Below, one piece after another: positions 6,939 to 15,834 of a DNA stretch of 64,000 bases. This DNA comes from Pseudomonadales bacterium (GTDB lineage Bacteria; Pseudomonadota; Gammaproteobacteria; Pseudomonadales; Azotimanducaceae). The translations under genes and the position numbers were made by a program. The number at the start of each line of letters is the position of its first letter. Positions within the stretch are counted from its first letter, which is position 1. The notes below the pieces were generated by a model. The model ran no database searches and was not told the origin of the DNA. It was given only the letters and a program-made list of their open reading frames with translations. The stretch lies in NCBI GenBank assembly GCA_024234635.1, contig JACKNX010000004.1, positions 124,001-188,000 on the forward strand, given 5' to 3'.

Positions 6939-9277
6939 GCTCGGGTCCAGAAATCCCTGACTGTTTGCGCCACGCAGGCGGCCTCCACGACGCGCGGTGT
7001 CCACAGCGCGGGAAAAAACTGCCGGTACACCGGCTGGCGATAACGATCGTCAACAAGGATCAGCACGCCCCGGTGCGCGGGTCCGCGGATCAGCCTGCCA
7101 GCAGCCTGCACGATTTTACTCATGCCTGGCTGAATATACGCCAACATCCGGCCGTCCAGGCCAATTGACGTGTAGTGGGCCGCAGCGTGCTCACGTTCGA
7201 CGGATGGCGGCGGTAAGGCAACGCCGACGGCAACAACACCGGTGAGCGGCGTTGCTTCCAGGTCAATGGACTCCGCGTAGATGCCGCCGAGCACGATGCC
7301 AAGAGCGCACCAGGCGCCGGCATCAGCCAGTCGTTCAAGGCACGTTGCGCGCTCCGCGTCGGAATCCGCAGGCCGTTGCCGGAACCAGTGCACGCCCTCC
7401 GGTAACGGCTCCCGCGCAAGTTCGGCGTCCAGATCGTCGAGATAGCGATAGGAAGGCAGGCAGACGAGATAACGTCCCCTGCGGGCGCCGGCGACCTCGC
7501 GAATCAGTTGCGCCAGCGCCGCAAGGGTGCGGGCGCGCTGGCGCCAGCGGGTATCGATGTCGGGCACCACCAGCACACCGAGCTGCTCGGCCGAAAACGG
7601 TGATCCCGCCCGGGCAAATGCCATCCGCTCCGGTGCCAGGTTGGCGCCGTGCTGGTGCTGGTAGAGGTCCGGCGGCGAGACCGTGGCGGAGAAGCGCAGG
7701 ACCGGTCCCATCTGCCCGAAGAGCGCGTGCAGGTACGCCGCAGCGTCCACACAGTATGCCGTCAGCGCAAATGTGGTCGAGCGTCCCCGGCCAACGAATG
7801 CGTAGGCGCAGCGTTCGAACCAGGGCGTGAGTTGCAGCCAGCGCCATGCGTCGAACACGCATGTTTCGACTTCCGACGACAAAGGGGAAGCATCCGTGGC
7901 CCGATACCTGACGGCAGCTTCCACAAGACGTTCGAGCGCGCGTACAAATGCTTCCGCCGGCGGTGGCACAAGGAACTGTTCCGGTTCCGCGTCACGATCG
8001 CCGGAGCCTGCCGCGTGCGCAACCGGAACGCTGGCCGCAAGCACCAGCAACTGCCTGTCCACGCTTCGCAGCGCGCGCGCGAGCGTCGCCGGGGCCAGCG
8101 CCATGGCGGCCCTCAGGGCATGACGTTGCAGTGTCACCGTCAGGCTTTCGCGTACCCGTGGCGCAAGCTGGTGCGCCTCGTCAATCAACGTGATCGCCCG
8201 CGTATCCCCCGCGAATCGCTGCAGACGCACCACCGGGTCGAACAGGTAGTTGTAGTCTCCGATCACAACGTCCGTCCACAGCGCGGCGTCCAGAGACAGT
8301 TCGAACGGGCAGACGGTGTGCGCATCGGCAACCGTGACGATGCGTTCGCGTGTCAATTCGACCACCGGCAGCAGGCTTTCCAGCGCCGCGCGGCGCCGAT
8401 CGTAGTAGCCGCGGGCACGCTCGCAGAACGCGGGGTCGCAGGGTGTACCCGGCACGGGACAGATCTTTTCGCGCGCCGTCAGGGCGATACGCGACAGATA
8501 TCGGCGGTCCGGGTCGATGTGTCCAAAAGCAGTCAACGCCGCGGCAGCGCCCGTATTCCGGCTGGTCAGGAAGAACAGCCGGCTGGCGTTCGTGAGCGCC
8601 CTGACTGCCGGATAGGTTACCGCCAGCGTCTTGCCGCTCCCCGTGGGTGCTTCCAGCAGCAGGCGCTCGCCGTTGCCGATGGCCTCGGCACAGCGACGGA
8701 TCATCGCTGCCTGATACGGTCTGGTATCAGCCATGGGGAATCTTAGCTGTGCCAACCAGCAGTCCCTGTCCTGTCGAACGGCCTGCCGGGTCACCAGCCA
8801 GCGGGCAAAACTGCCGACGGTGTCCTTCAGGAATTCGGCCAGTTCCGTGCGATCCGCCACCGTGTCGAAGTGCCATTCGGTGGCGTCATCGGGATGCACG
8901 TACGTGGTGCGGATGGTCCACACCGCGGGCAGCGACGTATCGCGACTGAGCAACGCCGCATACAACATTCCCTGGGCCTGGTGTTCGGATGCCGCCGCCA
9001 GCGGCGTCTGGCGTGTCGTCTTGATCTCTTCCACCAGCGCGGCGTCGAACTGCACGCCGTCGGCCCTGCCACGCAGCCGCAGGGTCAGGGCGTGTGCCTC
9101 CATGTCGCCTTCGACGACCACTTCCCGTCGGTACCCTTCCGGGCGGTGCCGTTGCAATCGCGCCTGCGTGCGCACGCCTTCCTCCGCGGTCACCCTGCCC
9201 CCGGTCGCGAACAGATCGCCCCGTCGATGGACGAACTCGGCCAGTTCCTTGACCCCGACGTGAAACGGTTCACTCAT
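6935..9277 (-). CDS. Rad3/DinG-family 5'-3' DNA helicase with N-terminal PD-(D/E)XK nuclease-like domain
   Basis: The N-terminal 190 residues carry a Cas4/RecB-like nuclease pattern: RGRAD with D73, then VEEIKTT with E83/E84 and K86. The rest is an XPD/DinG superfamily 2 helicase: Walker A PTGSGKT at 211-217, DEAH box at 366-369, and a motif VI-like region QAAGRLIR near 735. Between motifs I and II are four cysteines (C273, C280, C285, C323) spaced like the 4Fe-4S cluster of XPD/DinG. At 780 residues it is a little larger than E. coli DinG (about 716), because of the nuclease domain. It overlaps the upstream FAN1 gene by 4 bp. Probable role: processing branched or crosslinked DNA with FAN1 (inference). 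Confidence 0.9.
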   Translation of the reverse strand: MSEPFHVGVKELAEFVHRRGDLFATGGRVTAEEGVRTQARLQRHRPEGYRREVVVEGDMEAHALTLRLRGRADGVQFDAALVEEIKTTRQTPLAAASEHQAQGMLYAALLSRDTSLPAVWTIRTTYVHPDDATEWHFDTVADRTELAEFLKDTVGSFARWLVTRQAVRQDRDCWLAQLRFPMADTRPYQAAMIRRCAEAIGNGERLLLEAPTGSGKTLAVTYPAVRALTNASRLFFLTSRNTGAAAALTAFGHIDPDRRYLSRIALTAREKICPVPGTPCDPAFCERARGYYDRRRAALESLLPVVELTRERIVTVADAHTVCPFELSLDAALWTDVVIGDYNYLFDPVVRLQRFAGDTRAITLIDEAHQLAPRVRESLTVTLQRHALRAAMALAPATLARALRSVDRQLLVLAASVPVAHAAGSGDRDAEPEQFLVPPPAEAFVRALERLVEAAVRYRATDASPLSSEVETCVFDAWRWLQLTPWFERCAYAFVGRGRSTTFALTAYCVDAAAYLHALFGQMGPVLRFSATVSPPDLYQHQHGANLAPERMAFARAGSPFSAEQLGVLVVPDIDTRWRQRARTLAALAQLIREVAGARRGRYLVCLPSYRYLDDLDAELAREPLPEGVHWFRQRPADSDAERATCLERLADAGAWCALGIVLGGIYAESIDLEATPLTGVVAVGVALPPPSVEREHAAAHYTSIGLDGRMLAYIQPGMSKIVQAAGRLIRGPAHRGVLILVDDRYRQPVYRQFFPALWTPRVVEAACVAQTVRDFWTRA

Positions 9278-10944
9278 GCATGGTACCTGCGCACGCTGGC
9301 GTGCAACCCGAGCCGGTGCAGCCGATCGAACCAGGCGCGCTGCTGCGGCTGAAGCTGGTCGGCGGGACCTTTCACTTCGATGAATTCGTAGCCGCCGCTG
9401 GCGTGAACGACAAACAGATCGGGGAAACCCGTGCGCCAGCGATAGGGGGCTTCGATAACTGTGTCGACCAGGTCCAGCAGGTGGGAGCGAGGCATGGCCG
9501 CAACAATCCGCCCCACTGCTTCAGGACTCAGGACACGCCAGTTGCACAGTGCACACGCAATACCCGACTTGGCTTCCAGGCGCCGCAACAGCAGCGCGCC
9601 AGGATCGTCGAGCATGCGCAGGCGTCGCCGACACAGATCGATGACCGAACGGCGTACGTGCGCGAAGTCTTCCTGAAACAGGTCGTGCGGACCGTTCTGC
9701 ATGAGATTGGTGAAGGCCCCTGCAACAGGTGCAAACAGTACATCCCAGTAGGCCAGCGCCGTGAGACCGAGCGGCAGCGCATTTTCCACGTGTATGCCCC
9801 AGGCGCCGCCAGCCGCCAGTTCCCGCAGCGCCATTCGCTCCACCGCGCCAGCGGTAAACTCGAGGCCGGGATCGCTCATCGGCAGGCATGCCGTCGCTGG
9901 CGCCGCCTGCCGCCTCCCCTTCCCGCCCTGGCGGCTGGCAAAGGTCTGCTCTTCGGCGCACCAGGGCGCAGCCTGCATCGCCTCCAGCAGCGCGTCTGCG
10001 GCAGCCAGGTCGCCAGCGCAATTACGTCGCCGCAACAGTCGTACGCACCGCTCGCGGGCCGGGTGCCGCCGGCTGATTCCGTAACAGGCGAGCGCACGAT
10101 CAGGATCGCCGCGTCGTTCGTGCCAGCGCCCCAGCTCGTTCAGCAGGCGGCTGCGGCGTCGTTCCGTGGGCCGGAACTCATCCGCCTGTGACAGTCTCCC
10201 GAGGAGCGCAACGTGAAGGCCGGTGATGTGCGGCAGCCTTGGCAGCCAGTCCTCAAGCGCGCTGATGGCCAGGTGGCGATCGACGGTGGCTGCATCGGCA
10301 AAGCCGCCCGCGTGACCCAACGGGTAGGTTTCATAACGCTGCATGCCGAGATCGCGCAGGACAAACGCCGACAGATCCTGTCGCGTGGTGCCAAAACAGA
10401 GCAGCAGCAGGCGCTCAAGTGATCGGCCGCCGTTGAGTTCCAGCCAGGTGATGTACGTAGCCAGTTGCGCACGCAGTCGGCGGTCGGTGTTTGCGGCCAG
10501 AATGGCTGCTTCCAGTTCACCCCGCCGCACTGCACGACCGAGTTGCGCTGCGGAAAACGGAAACTGCTGGATCAGTTCCTGCCGGGTGAGAAGGCCAAGG
10601 ACCCTGTCCGCCGCGGTGGCGGGATGGCGCACCAGGAGCCCGGCATCGACGAGTGATGCAACGGCGACGGTCGTATCACCCACTTCCGGGTAGGCCAGTT
10701 TGTCCATGCGGAACAGTGGTCCCCTGCGCATGAACAGGCGCACCAGAAGCCGCTGGGCGGTGACCGGCACCTCCCTGAAAGCCGCCATGTAACGCCGGTC
10801 GCAGCGTTGCAGCGCGCTGTCGTAGCAGGTTGATACGAAGTCGAGAACTTCCTGAAAGTTCGCCCTGTAGTAATCGTCGGGCGGAGGTTGTCCGGGTGTC
10901 AGCAGAACCACGTGTGGACTTGTTCTCCAGGCCGGTCTTGACAA
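9274..10944 (-). CDS. FAN1-type VRR-NUC structure-specific nuclease
   Basis: FAN1 homologues incise branched DNA next to interstrand crosslinks. This 556-residue protein ends in a VRR-NUC domain (about 465-556) with the catalytic GFPDLF, then EFIEVKGP, then a conserved Q-x-x-W (PD-ExK metal site with D, E and K present). The N-terminal region contains RLFMRRGPLFRMDKL, typical of the winged-helix region of bacterial FAN1, and the middle is helical and TPR-like. The gene is first in the minus-strand run and overlaps the helicase start as ATGA. A divergent hypothetical gene starts 37 bp away, so a promoter must lie in that short gap or overlap the coding ends. Confidence 0.88.
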   Translation of the reverse strand: MSRPAWRTSPHVVLLTPGQPPPDDYYRANFQEVLDFVSTCYDSALQRCDRRYMAAFREVPVTAQRLLVRLFMRRGPLFRMDKLAYPEVGDTTVAVASLVDAGLLVRHPATAADRVLGLLTRQELIQQFPFSAAQLGRAVRRGELEAAILAANTDRRLRAQLATYITWLELNGGRSLERLLLLCFGTTRQDLSAFVLRDLGMQRYETYPLGHAGGFADAATVDRHLAISALEDWLPRLPHITGLHVALLGRLSQADEFRPTERRRSRLLNELGRWHERRGDPDRALACYGISRRHPARERCVRLLRRRNCAGDLAAADALLEAMQAAPWCAEEQTFASRQGGKGRRQAAPATACLPMSDPGLEFTAGAVERMALRELAAGGAWGIHVENALPLGLTALAYWDVLFAPVAGAFTNLMQNGPHDLFQEDFAHVRRSVIDLCRRRLRMLDDPGALLLRRLEAKSGIACALCNWRVLSPEAVGRIVAAMPRSHLLDLVDTVIEAPYRWRTGFPDLFVVHASGGYEFIEVKGPADQLQPQQRAWFDRLHRLGLHASVRRYHA

Positions 10945-10980
10945 TGGGGGTCACGAAGCGGCGATTATAGAAACATCTGT

Positions 10981-11466
10981 ATGAATGCACAGTATGTAAT
11001 GCCTGTACACACCTACTGCCTTGCCACGGTCACCACGGCCAAGGCCATCGACAGCCTGAAGGAGAATGCCGACGCCGGCGGGTATCGGGATGCACACCCC
11101 TGGATCGTTGGCCGCGAGCTCTGGATGCAGGCGCGCGACGCCGGCCTGCGCATGCCGCTGCTGCTGGCCGTTCAGAACGGCAATCGCATCGGTTTTTCGC
11201 ACTACGCGTGGCTCACGGAAATTGCCGTGTTGAGCAGGCAGCTTGGGGGGCACGAAAGCGTCTGCCGTTTCGAGGGGCTCAAACCCATACACCCCATCTG
11301 GGAAGCTATCGACAGCGTTACATTGCAGCCGACACCCGCCCAGGTGCGTCGCGAAGAACTCGAGGGCCTGCACCAGTTCCGCTTCCACCTGACACCACAG
11401 CTACTGCGTCCCTATGCGATCTGTGAAACGCCTGCTTTCCTGATGGCTGAGTCGATTGCCTCGTAA
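10981..11466 (+). CDS. Conserved-looking hypothetical protein, 161 residues
   Basis: I do not recognise the family. The plus-strand reading gives a balanced, soluble-looking protein with alternating helices and strands, for example LLLAVQNGNRIGFSHYAWL, and few rare residues. The opposite-strand frame of similar length is compositionally poorer. There is no signal peptide or transmembrane helix. It is transcribed divergently from the FAN1 nuclease across a 36-bp gap. The ATG at 10981 has no clear ribosome-binding site; ATG 10999 is an alternative start. It may be linked to the repair operon by the shared promoter region, but that is only positional. Confidence 0.6.
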   Translation: MNAQYVMPVHTYCLATVTTAKAIDSLKENADAGGYRDAHPWIVGRELWMQARDAGLRMPLLLAVQNGNRIGFSHYAWLTEIAVLSRQLGGHESVCRFEGLKPIHPIWEAIDSVTLQPTPAQVRREELEGLHQFRFHLTPQLLRPYAICETPAFLMAESIAS

Positions 11467-11652
11467 CGATTGGCGCAGTGGCATCGCGGCTTGAGCAGAC
11501 GGCGGTGACGGACATGTGCCGTCGGGCGAAAGGGGCTTTCAGCCTGTACAGGCCCCGGGGCAGGCCTGGCTGTGACAGGGTTGGCGGGTGGTGCGAGATC
11601 GATGCCGCAACCGACGTGGCGTCGGCTGCGGCGCGTGTCAGTGTGTCGCTGT

Positions 11653-11844
11653 TCAGCCCACGCTGCGGCCAGCGGGTTTCGGCTCCCCGTGAATACGCAG
11701 CCAGACTTCCTTGCGATGTACAGCTGCGCTTTTCGGTGCCTCGATGCCGATATGCACCTGGCTGCCGCGAATCTTCAGCACTTTCAACTCGATCTCGTTG
11801 TCGATCATGATCGACTCACCGGTACGCCTGGTTAACACCAGCAT
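11653..11844 (-). CDS. csrA: Carbon storage regulator CsrA/RsmA
   Basis: CsrA is a small RNA-binding dimer that blocks translation at GGA-containing leaders. The 63-residue product starts MLVLTRRTGESIMI and contains the VHRKEV segment with the conserved RNA-binding arginine, all matching the family. An AGGAC sequence precedes the ATG. The C-terminal tail (GEPKPAGRSVG) is a little divergent, as is normal. The gene is monocistronic in appearance, with 186 bp of unassigned DNA downstream and 124 bp between it and rmuC. GacA, which controls the CsrA-sequestering small RNAs in relatives, is encoded 21 kb away in this window. Confidence 0.97.
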   Translation of the reverse strand: MLVLTRRTGESIMIDNEIELKVLKIRGSQVHIGIEAPKSAAVHRKEVWLRIHGEPKPAGRSVG

Positions 11845-11968
11845 CGTTGGTCCTCGTCATCCGTTACCGGGGAGCTAATCTATCGGTTAGCCTGGGGCCT
11901 TTCTGTGATCCACGGCCGGATTGCCATTTCCGTAAAATCGGAAAAGCGAGACCTTTCGCCCAGTTCGC

Positions 11969-13402
11969 TCAAGCCCCGACTTCTGACCTGTCCGACGACG
12001 CCTCCGAGGCCCCATCAGCGGCTTCGTCCAGCGCAGTTTCCAGCAGCGCGGCAGGCAGGGAGCCGGTCGTTCTCGCACCGAGCTGACGCAGCTGTTCGGC
12101 CTGGCGAATGGCATTGCCGCGGCCGTGGGCCAGGCGCGCAAAGGCGCTTTCGTGTGCACGCAGCGCCTGATCGAGGCTGCGACGCACAGCCTCCATGTCG
12201 TCCACGAACAGACGCAGCTTGTCATACAGCGCACCGGCCCGACGCGCGATCTCCTCGGCGTTGCGATTGCGCTGATCACTGCGCCAGAGATTCTCGATGA
12301 TGCGCAGGGTCATCAACAGGGTGGTAGGACCGACCAGGGCAATGCGCAGGCCAAATGCCTCGGTTACCAGGGTTTCATCCGCGCGCATGGCTGCGGCCAA
12401 CGCGGCCTCCACCGGCACGAACATGAGCACGAAATCCGGCGTGGTGAGGCCGGGCAGCGCCGCATAGTCCTGCTCCGCCAGGCGGCGGACATGCTGACGG
12501 ATGTGTTGCGCATGCAGGCGCAGATGGCGGCTTCTGTCGTCGTCGCTGTCCGTTGCGACGGCGGCCTCCCAGGCGCCGAGGGATACCTTGGCATCGATCA
12601 CCACATGGCGTTCCTCGGGCAGACGTATCAGCACATCCGGCCGCTTCAGATCGCGATTTGCGTTGCGTATGCTCACCTGGCTGTCGAAATCCGCGTACTC
12701 GCGCAGTCCTGCCTGCTCCAGCACCCGCGCCAGCACCATTTCGCCCCAGCTGCCCTGAAGCCGCGTATCCCCTTTGAGAGCCCGGGCCAGGTTGGCTGCT
12801 TCCTGGTTCACGCGCTCGCTTGCCTGCTGCAAATGGCGAACCTCGCCGAGTAAGGAGGCCCTGTCGCGTACCTCCGCGTCGTGTACTTCGTCCACCCGCT
12901 TGCGGAACGTGTCCAACTGGCCCCGCAGCGGCTCGAGAAGTTGAAGCAGTTGCTTACGTTGGGTCGAACTTTCTTTTTCAATCAACTGGTTGGCCAGGTT
13001 TTCGAAATCCGCCTTCAATTGATCGCGTGTGGCTGCGGCGGACGATTCCCGAAGCTGCTGCGCAGCGCGGTACTCGCTGAAGCGAGCCTCGGCGGCGGCG
13101 AGGCCGGAGCGGGCGCGGGACAGATCGTCACGCAGGCTGGCATTGGTTGCGTCGATCTCCGCAAGCCGCTGCTCGAGGCGCGTTGTCTCGCGGGCGTGCC
13201 AGGCGTCGGTCTGCGCGGCTTTGTCGAGCGCCTGGCTGTGCAGTTCCGCGAGCCTGCTGTCAGCCTCGGTGCGAAGTGTGATGCGCTGGCGCCGCATCGT
13301 CCACGCGAACACGACAGCGGTTATCCCTGACGTGACAAGACCGCCAACCACCAGCGCGGTGAGCGGAGCAAGTTCGCGCAGCAGGGACAGGACGTCGGGC
13401 AT
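11969..13402 (-). CDS. rmuC: RmuC-family protein
   Basis: RmuC proteins are associated with limiting DNA inversion at short repeats and carry a predicted nuclease-like core. This one has an N-terminal membrane helix (about 12-32), a long coiled coil (about 35-190), then the family core with LQGSWGEMVLARVLEQAGL, VIDAKVSL and VPVEAALAAA. The DAK triplet is the PD-(D/E)XK-like centre. The start at 13402 gives MPDVLSLL and has AAGGAAG about 7 nt upstream; the longer open frame lacks support. The 477-residue length fits the family. It lies divergent to the hybrid kinase. Confidence 0.93.
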   Translation of the reverse strand: MPDVLSLLRELAPLTALVVGGLVTSGITAVVFAWTMRRQRITLRTEADSRLAELHSQALDKAAQTDAWHARETTRLEQRLAEIDATNASLRDDLSRARSGLAAAEARFSEYRAAQQLRESSAAATRDQLKADFENLANQLIEKESSTQRKQLLQLLEPLRGQLDTFRKRVDEVHDAEVRDRASLLGEVRHLQQASERVNQEAANLARALKGDTRLQGSWGEMVLARVLEQAGLREYADFDSQVSIRNANRDLKRPDVLIRLPEERHVVIDAKVSLGAWEAAVATDSDDDRSRHLRLHAQHIRQHVRRLAEQDYAALPGLTTPDFVLMFVPVEAALAAAMRADETLVTEAFGLRIALVGPTTLLMTLRIIENLWRSDQRNRNAEEIARRAGALYDKLRLFVDDMEAVRRSLDQALRAHESAFARLAHGRGNAIRQAEQLRQLGARTTGSLPAALLETALDEAADGASEASSDRSEVGA

Positions 13403-13542
13403 CCATTCGCTTCCTTGATCGTGTCCTGTCTCACAGTACACTAGCCGTCATATTTCTTCATGGTACGGCCGCCATCAGCAGGGACAGCGCTCCAATCCTG
13501 GTTGTCGATGACGACGCCGCACATGCCGAAAGCATTCGTCAG

Positions 13543-15834
13543 TTGCTGGCGGCGCATGGCCAGTCCGCCGCCGTTGAAACGAATCCCCTGCGAGCTCTCG
13601 AACGGGTGCGCGAAGAAACGCCCGCGGTGTTGATTCTGGACCTGAACATGCCCGGCATGACAGGAACGGAACTGCTGGAAAATCTGGTTGCAGGTCAGGT
13701 GGCCACAAAGACGGTTGTGGTCAGCGGTGAAAACGCGGTTGCCACACTCTCTCCGCTGCTGCGACTCGGCGCTTACGACTTTCTGGCCAAGCCCTTCGAT
13801 CCGGAGCAGCTTCTGCGGGCGGTGGACCACGCCCTGTCCGCCTGGAAACTGGAGCGCGAGAACAAGGTCATGCGTGCCCGCGAAGAGCGCGCCAACCGGC
13901 TCAGCCGGTTTCTGCTCGATGCCTTTCCGGACATGTTGTACATGCTGGACCGGGATGGCCGTTTCTCATTCGTCAACAACCGTCTCCGGCACCTGTTCGC
14001 GCGGGATCGCGGTACGCTGAGCGGTCAGCCGTGGCAGCAGTTGTTCGCCGACGAAGCTCTGCGGGAGACTCTGGAGCACCATTTCAACGAACGCCGTCAG
14101 GGTGAACGCCGCACGCAGCGGCTCGAATTCGAACTCACCACGGCTGACGGAGACACCGCCGTACTCGAATGCAGCGCTCGTGGCCTGTACACCAACGGAG
14201 AAGGTGAGAGCGGGAGACGGTTTCGCGGCACGTACGGGGTACTGCAGGATGTCACGGAACTGCGCCGTGTGCGCCGCGCGCAGGTCGAAAGCGAACGCAA
14301 ATTCGAAGCCCTGTTCATGGAAAGCCCGGACATGGTCTTCATCTCCCGCCCGGATACCGGCGAGGTTCTCCAGGGCAATCCGCGTTTCGAGCAGCTTCGG
14401 TTGTCGACAGGCGCAGCCCCGACGCCAGCCACCGATCATTTTCTCTGGCCCCGTGCGGCCGCTCGGGAGGAGTTCGTCGAGCTGTTACGGCGAAGTCCGG
14501 ATCACCTCAGTTTTTCCGTTGATCTCCCCATCGCCGGGGAATCGCGCAATCTCGAACTGCAGGCACGGCTCGTGGACGTCGATGCGCAGCAGTGTCTGCT
14601 GGCTACGGTGCGGGACCGCACCCGTGAGCGTCTGGCGCAACTGCAGCAGCTTGAGCTCCAGACGCAGCTTCAGCAGGCAGGCAAGATGGAGGCGCTCGGG
14701 CAACTCGCCGGGGGCATAGCGCACGACTTCAACAACATTCTCGCCAGTATCATCGGCTACGCGGAGCTGGTGCTGTCATCGCGCAAACGTCTGGATGACG
14801 CCAAGCTGGACACCTACCTGGGCGAAGTCGTCTCCGCGGGGCATCGGGCGCGCGACCTGATATCGCAGATGCTCACGTTCACCCGCGCCACGCGCGGTGA
14901 GCCCCTGCTGGTGGATCTGGCGGAAAATATCGACTCGGTGTCGCGCATGCTGCGCGCGGCCATTCCGTCGATGATCACCGTGAACACCGAGTTTGCCGAT
15001 GATCTGCCGTTGGTGCGGGTTGACCCCGTACAGCTGCAGCAGGTAGTGATGAACCTGATGATCAACGCCCGCGATGCCATCGAAGGCAGAGGGTCCATCC
15101 GTCTCGGGGGCGAACTCAGTGATAGTGGCACGCCGTGTCGGGTCTGTGGCGAGAGTCTGAGCGGTCCGCACGTGGTACTGAGCGTCACGGATACCGGGCA
15201 CGGCATCAGCGCCGAGAACATGGACAGCATATTCGGCATGTACTTCACCACCCGTGAGCCGGGGAAAGGGACCGGCATCGGCCTCTGGCTCGTTGACAGC
15301 ATGGTGCACGCGGCCGGCGGACATATCACCGTGGACAGCCAGGCGGGTCGCGGCACCACGTTCAGTATCCACCTGCCGCTGCCCGGCGAACGCGGTGACA
15401 ACGAAGCGGCCCGCGTTCCCAGCGCGCGCCTTTCCGGACGCATCGTCATTGTCGACGATGAAGTGTCCGTCAGCAGCATTCTGGGTGAACTGCTGCGGCA
15501 TGCCGGTTACGAAATCACCGTCTTCAACGACAGTTCCAGGGCGCTGGACTACCTTGTGCAGCACATCGACGACATTGCCCTCCTCCTCACGGACCAGTCG
15601 ATGCCCATGCTGAGCGGTCTGGACCTGGCGCAGTTCGTGAAGGGTCGGCGGCCGGAGCTGCCGGTCATTCTCATGACCGGCTTTGCCCAGGCACAGGACA
15701 TGCGCCGACTCGAGGAGAGTGGTGTGGACCATTTCCTTCGCAAACCGTTTGGCGTTGACGACCTGCTGGAAGTGGTGAACGCTGTCGTCGACCGGAGTCA
15801 GTCGCCAACAACCAACCAGGACGTCTCATCGTGA
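13543..15834 (+). CDS. Hybrid sensor histidine kinase (REC-PAS-PAS-HisKA-HATPase-REC), start uncertain
   Basis: Domains in order, numbered from the TTG at 13543: a receiver with phospho-acceptor D33 in ILDLNMPG, two PAS domains (about 115-360), HisKA with GGIAHDFNN (H394), HATPase with TDTGHGIS and GTGIGL, and a C-terminal receiver with D684 in LLTDQSMPM and a conserved lysine in RKPF. The TTG is the first standard start in this frame, but it removes the first receiver strand. The same frame upstream encodes PILVVDDD (from 13492), which must belong to the protein. No ATG, GTG or TTG lies between the in-frame stop at 13360 and that segment. ATG 13460 is in another frame, one base out. There is no transmembrane segment, so it is a cytoplasmic phosphorelay kinase. 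It overlaps the next gene by 4 bp. Confidence 0.88.
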   Translation: MLAAHGQSAAVETNPLRALERVREETPAVLILDLNMPGMTGTELLENLVAGQVATKTVVVSGENAVATLSPLLRLGAYDFLAKPFDPEQLLRAVDHALSAWKLERENKVMRAREERANRLSRFLLDAFPDMLYMLDRDGRFSFVNNRLRHLFARDRGTLSGQPWQQLFADEALRETLEHHFNERRQGERRTQRLEFELTTADGDTAVLECSARGLYTNGEGESGRRFRGTYGVLQDVTELRRVRRAQVESERKFEALFMESPDMVFISRPDTGEVLQGNPRFEQLRLSTGAAPTPATDHFLWPRAAAREEFVELLRRSPDHLSFSVDLPIAGESRNLELQARLVDVDAQQCLLATVRDRTRERLAQLQQLELQTQLQQAGKMEALGQLAGGIAHDFNNILASIIGYAELVLSSRKRLDDAKLDTYLGEVVSAGHRARDLISQMLTFTRATRGEPLLVDLAENIDSVSRMLRAAIPSMITVNTEFADDLPLVRVDPVQLQQVVMNLMINARDAIEGRGSIRLGGELSDSGTPCRVCGESLSGPHVVLSVTDTGHGISAENMDSIFGMYFTTREPGKGTGIGLWLVDSMVHAAGGHITVDSQAGRGTTFSIHLPLPGERGDNEAARVPSARLSGRIVIVDDEVSVSSILGELLRHAGYEITVFNDSSRALDYLVQHIDDIALLLTDQSMPMLSGLDLAQFVKGRRPELPVILMTGFAQAQDMRRLEESGVDHFLRKPFGVDDLLEVVNAVVDRSQSPTTNQDVSS

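Noticed and set aside
6935..9277. Cas4-like nuclease domain as evidence of a CRISPR system
   Set aside because: The PD-(D/E)XK pattern is fused to a DinG/XPD-type helicase, and no cas genes or array are present. It is better read as a repair enzyme.
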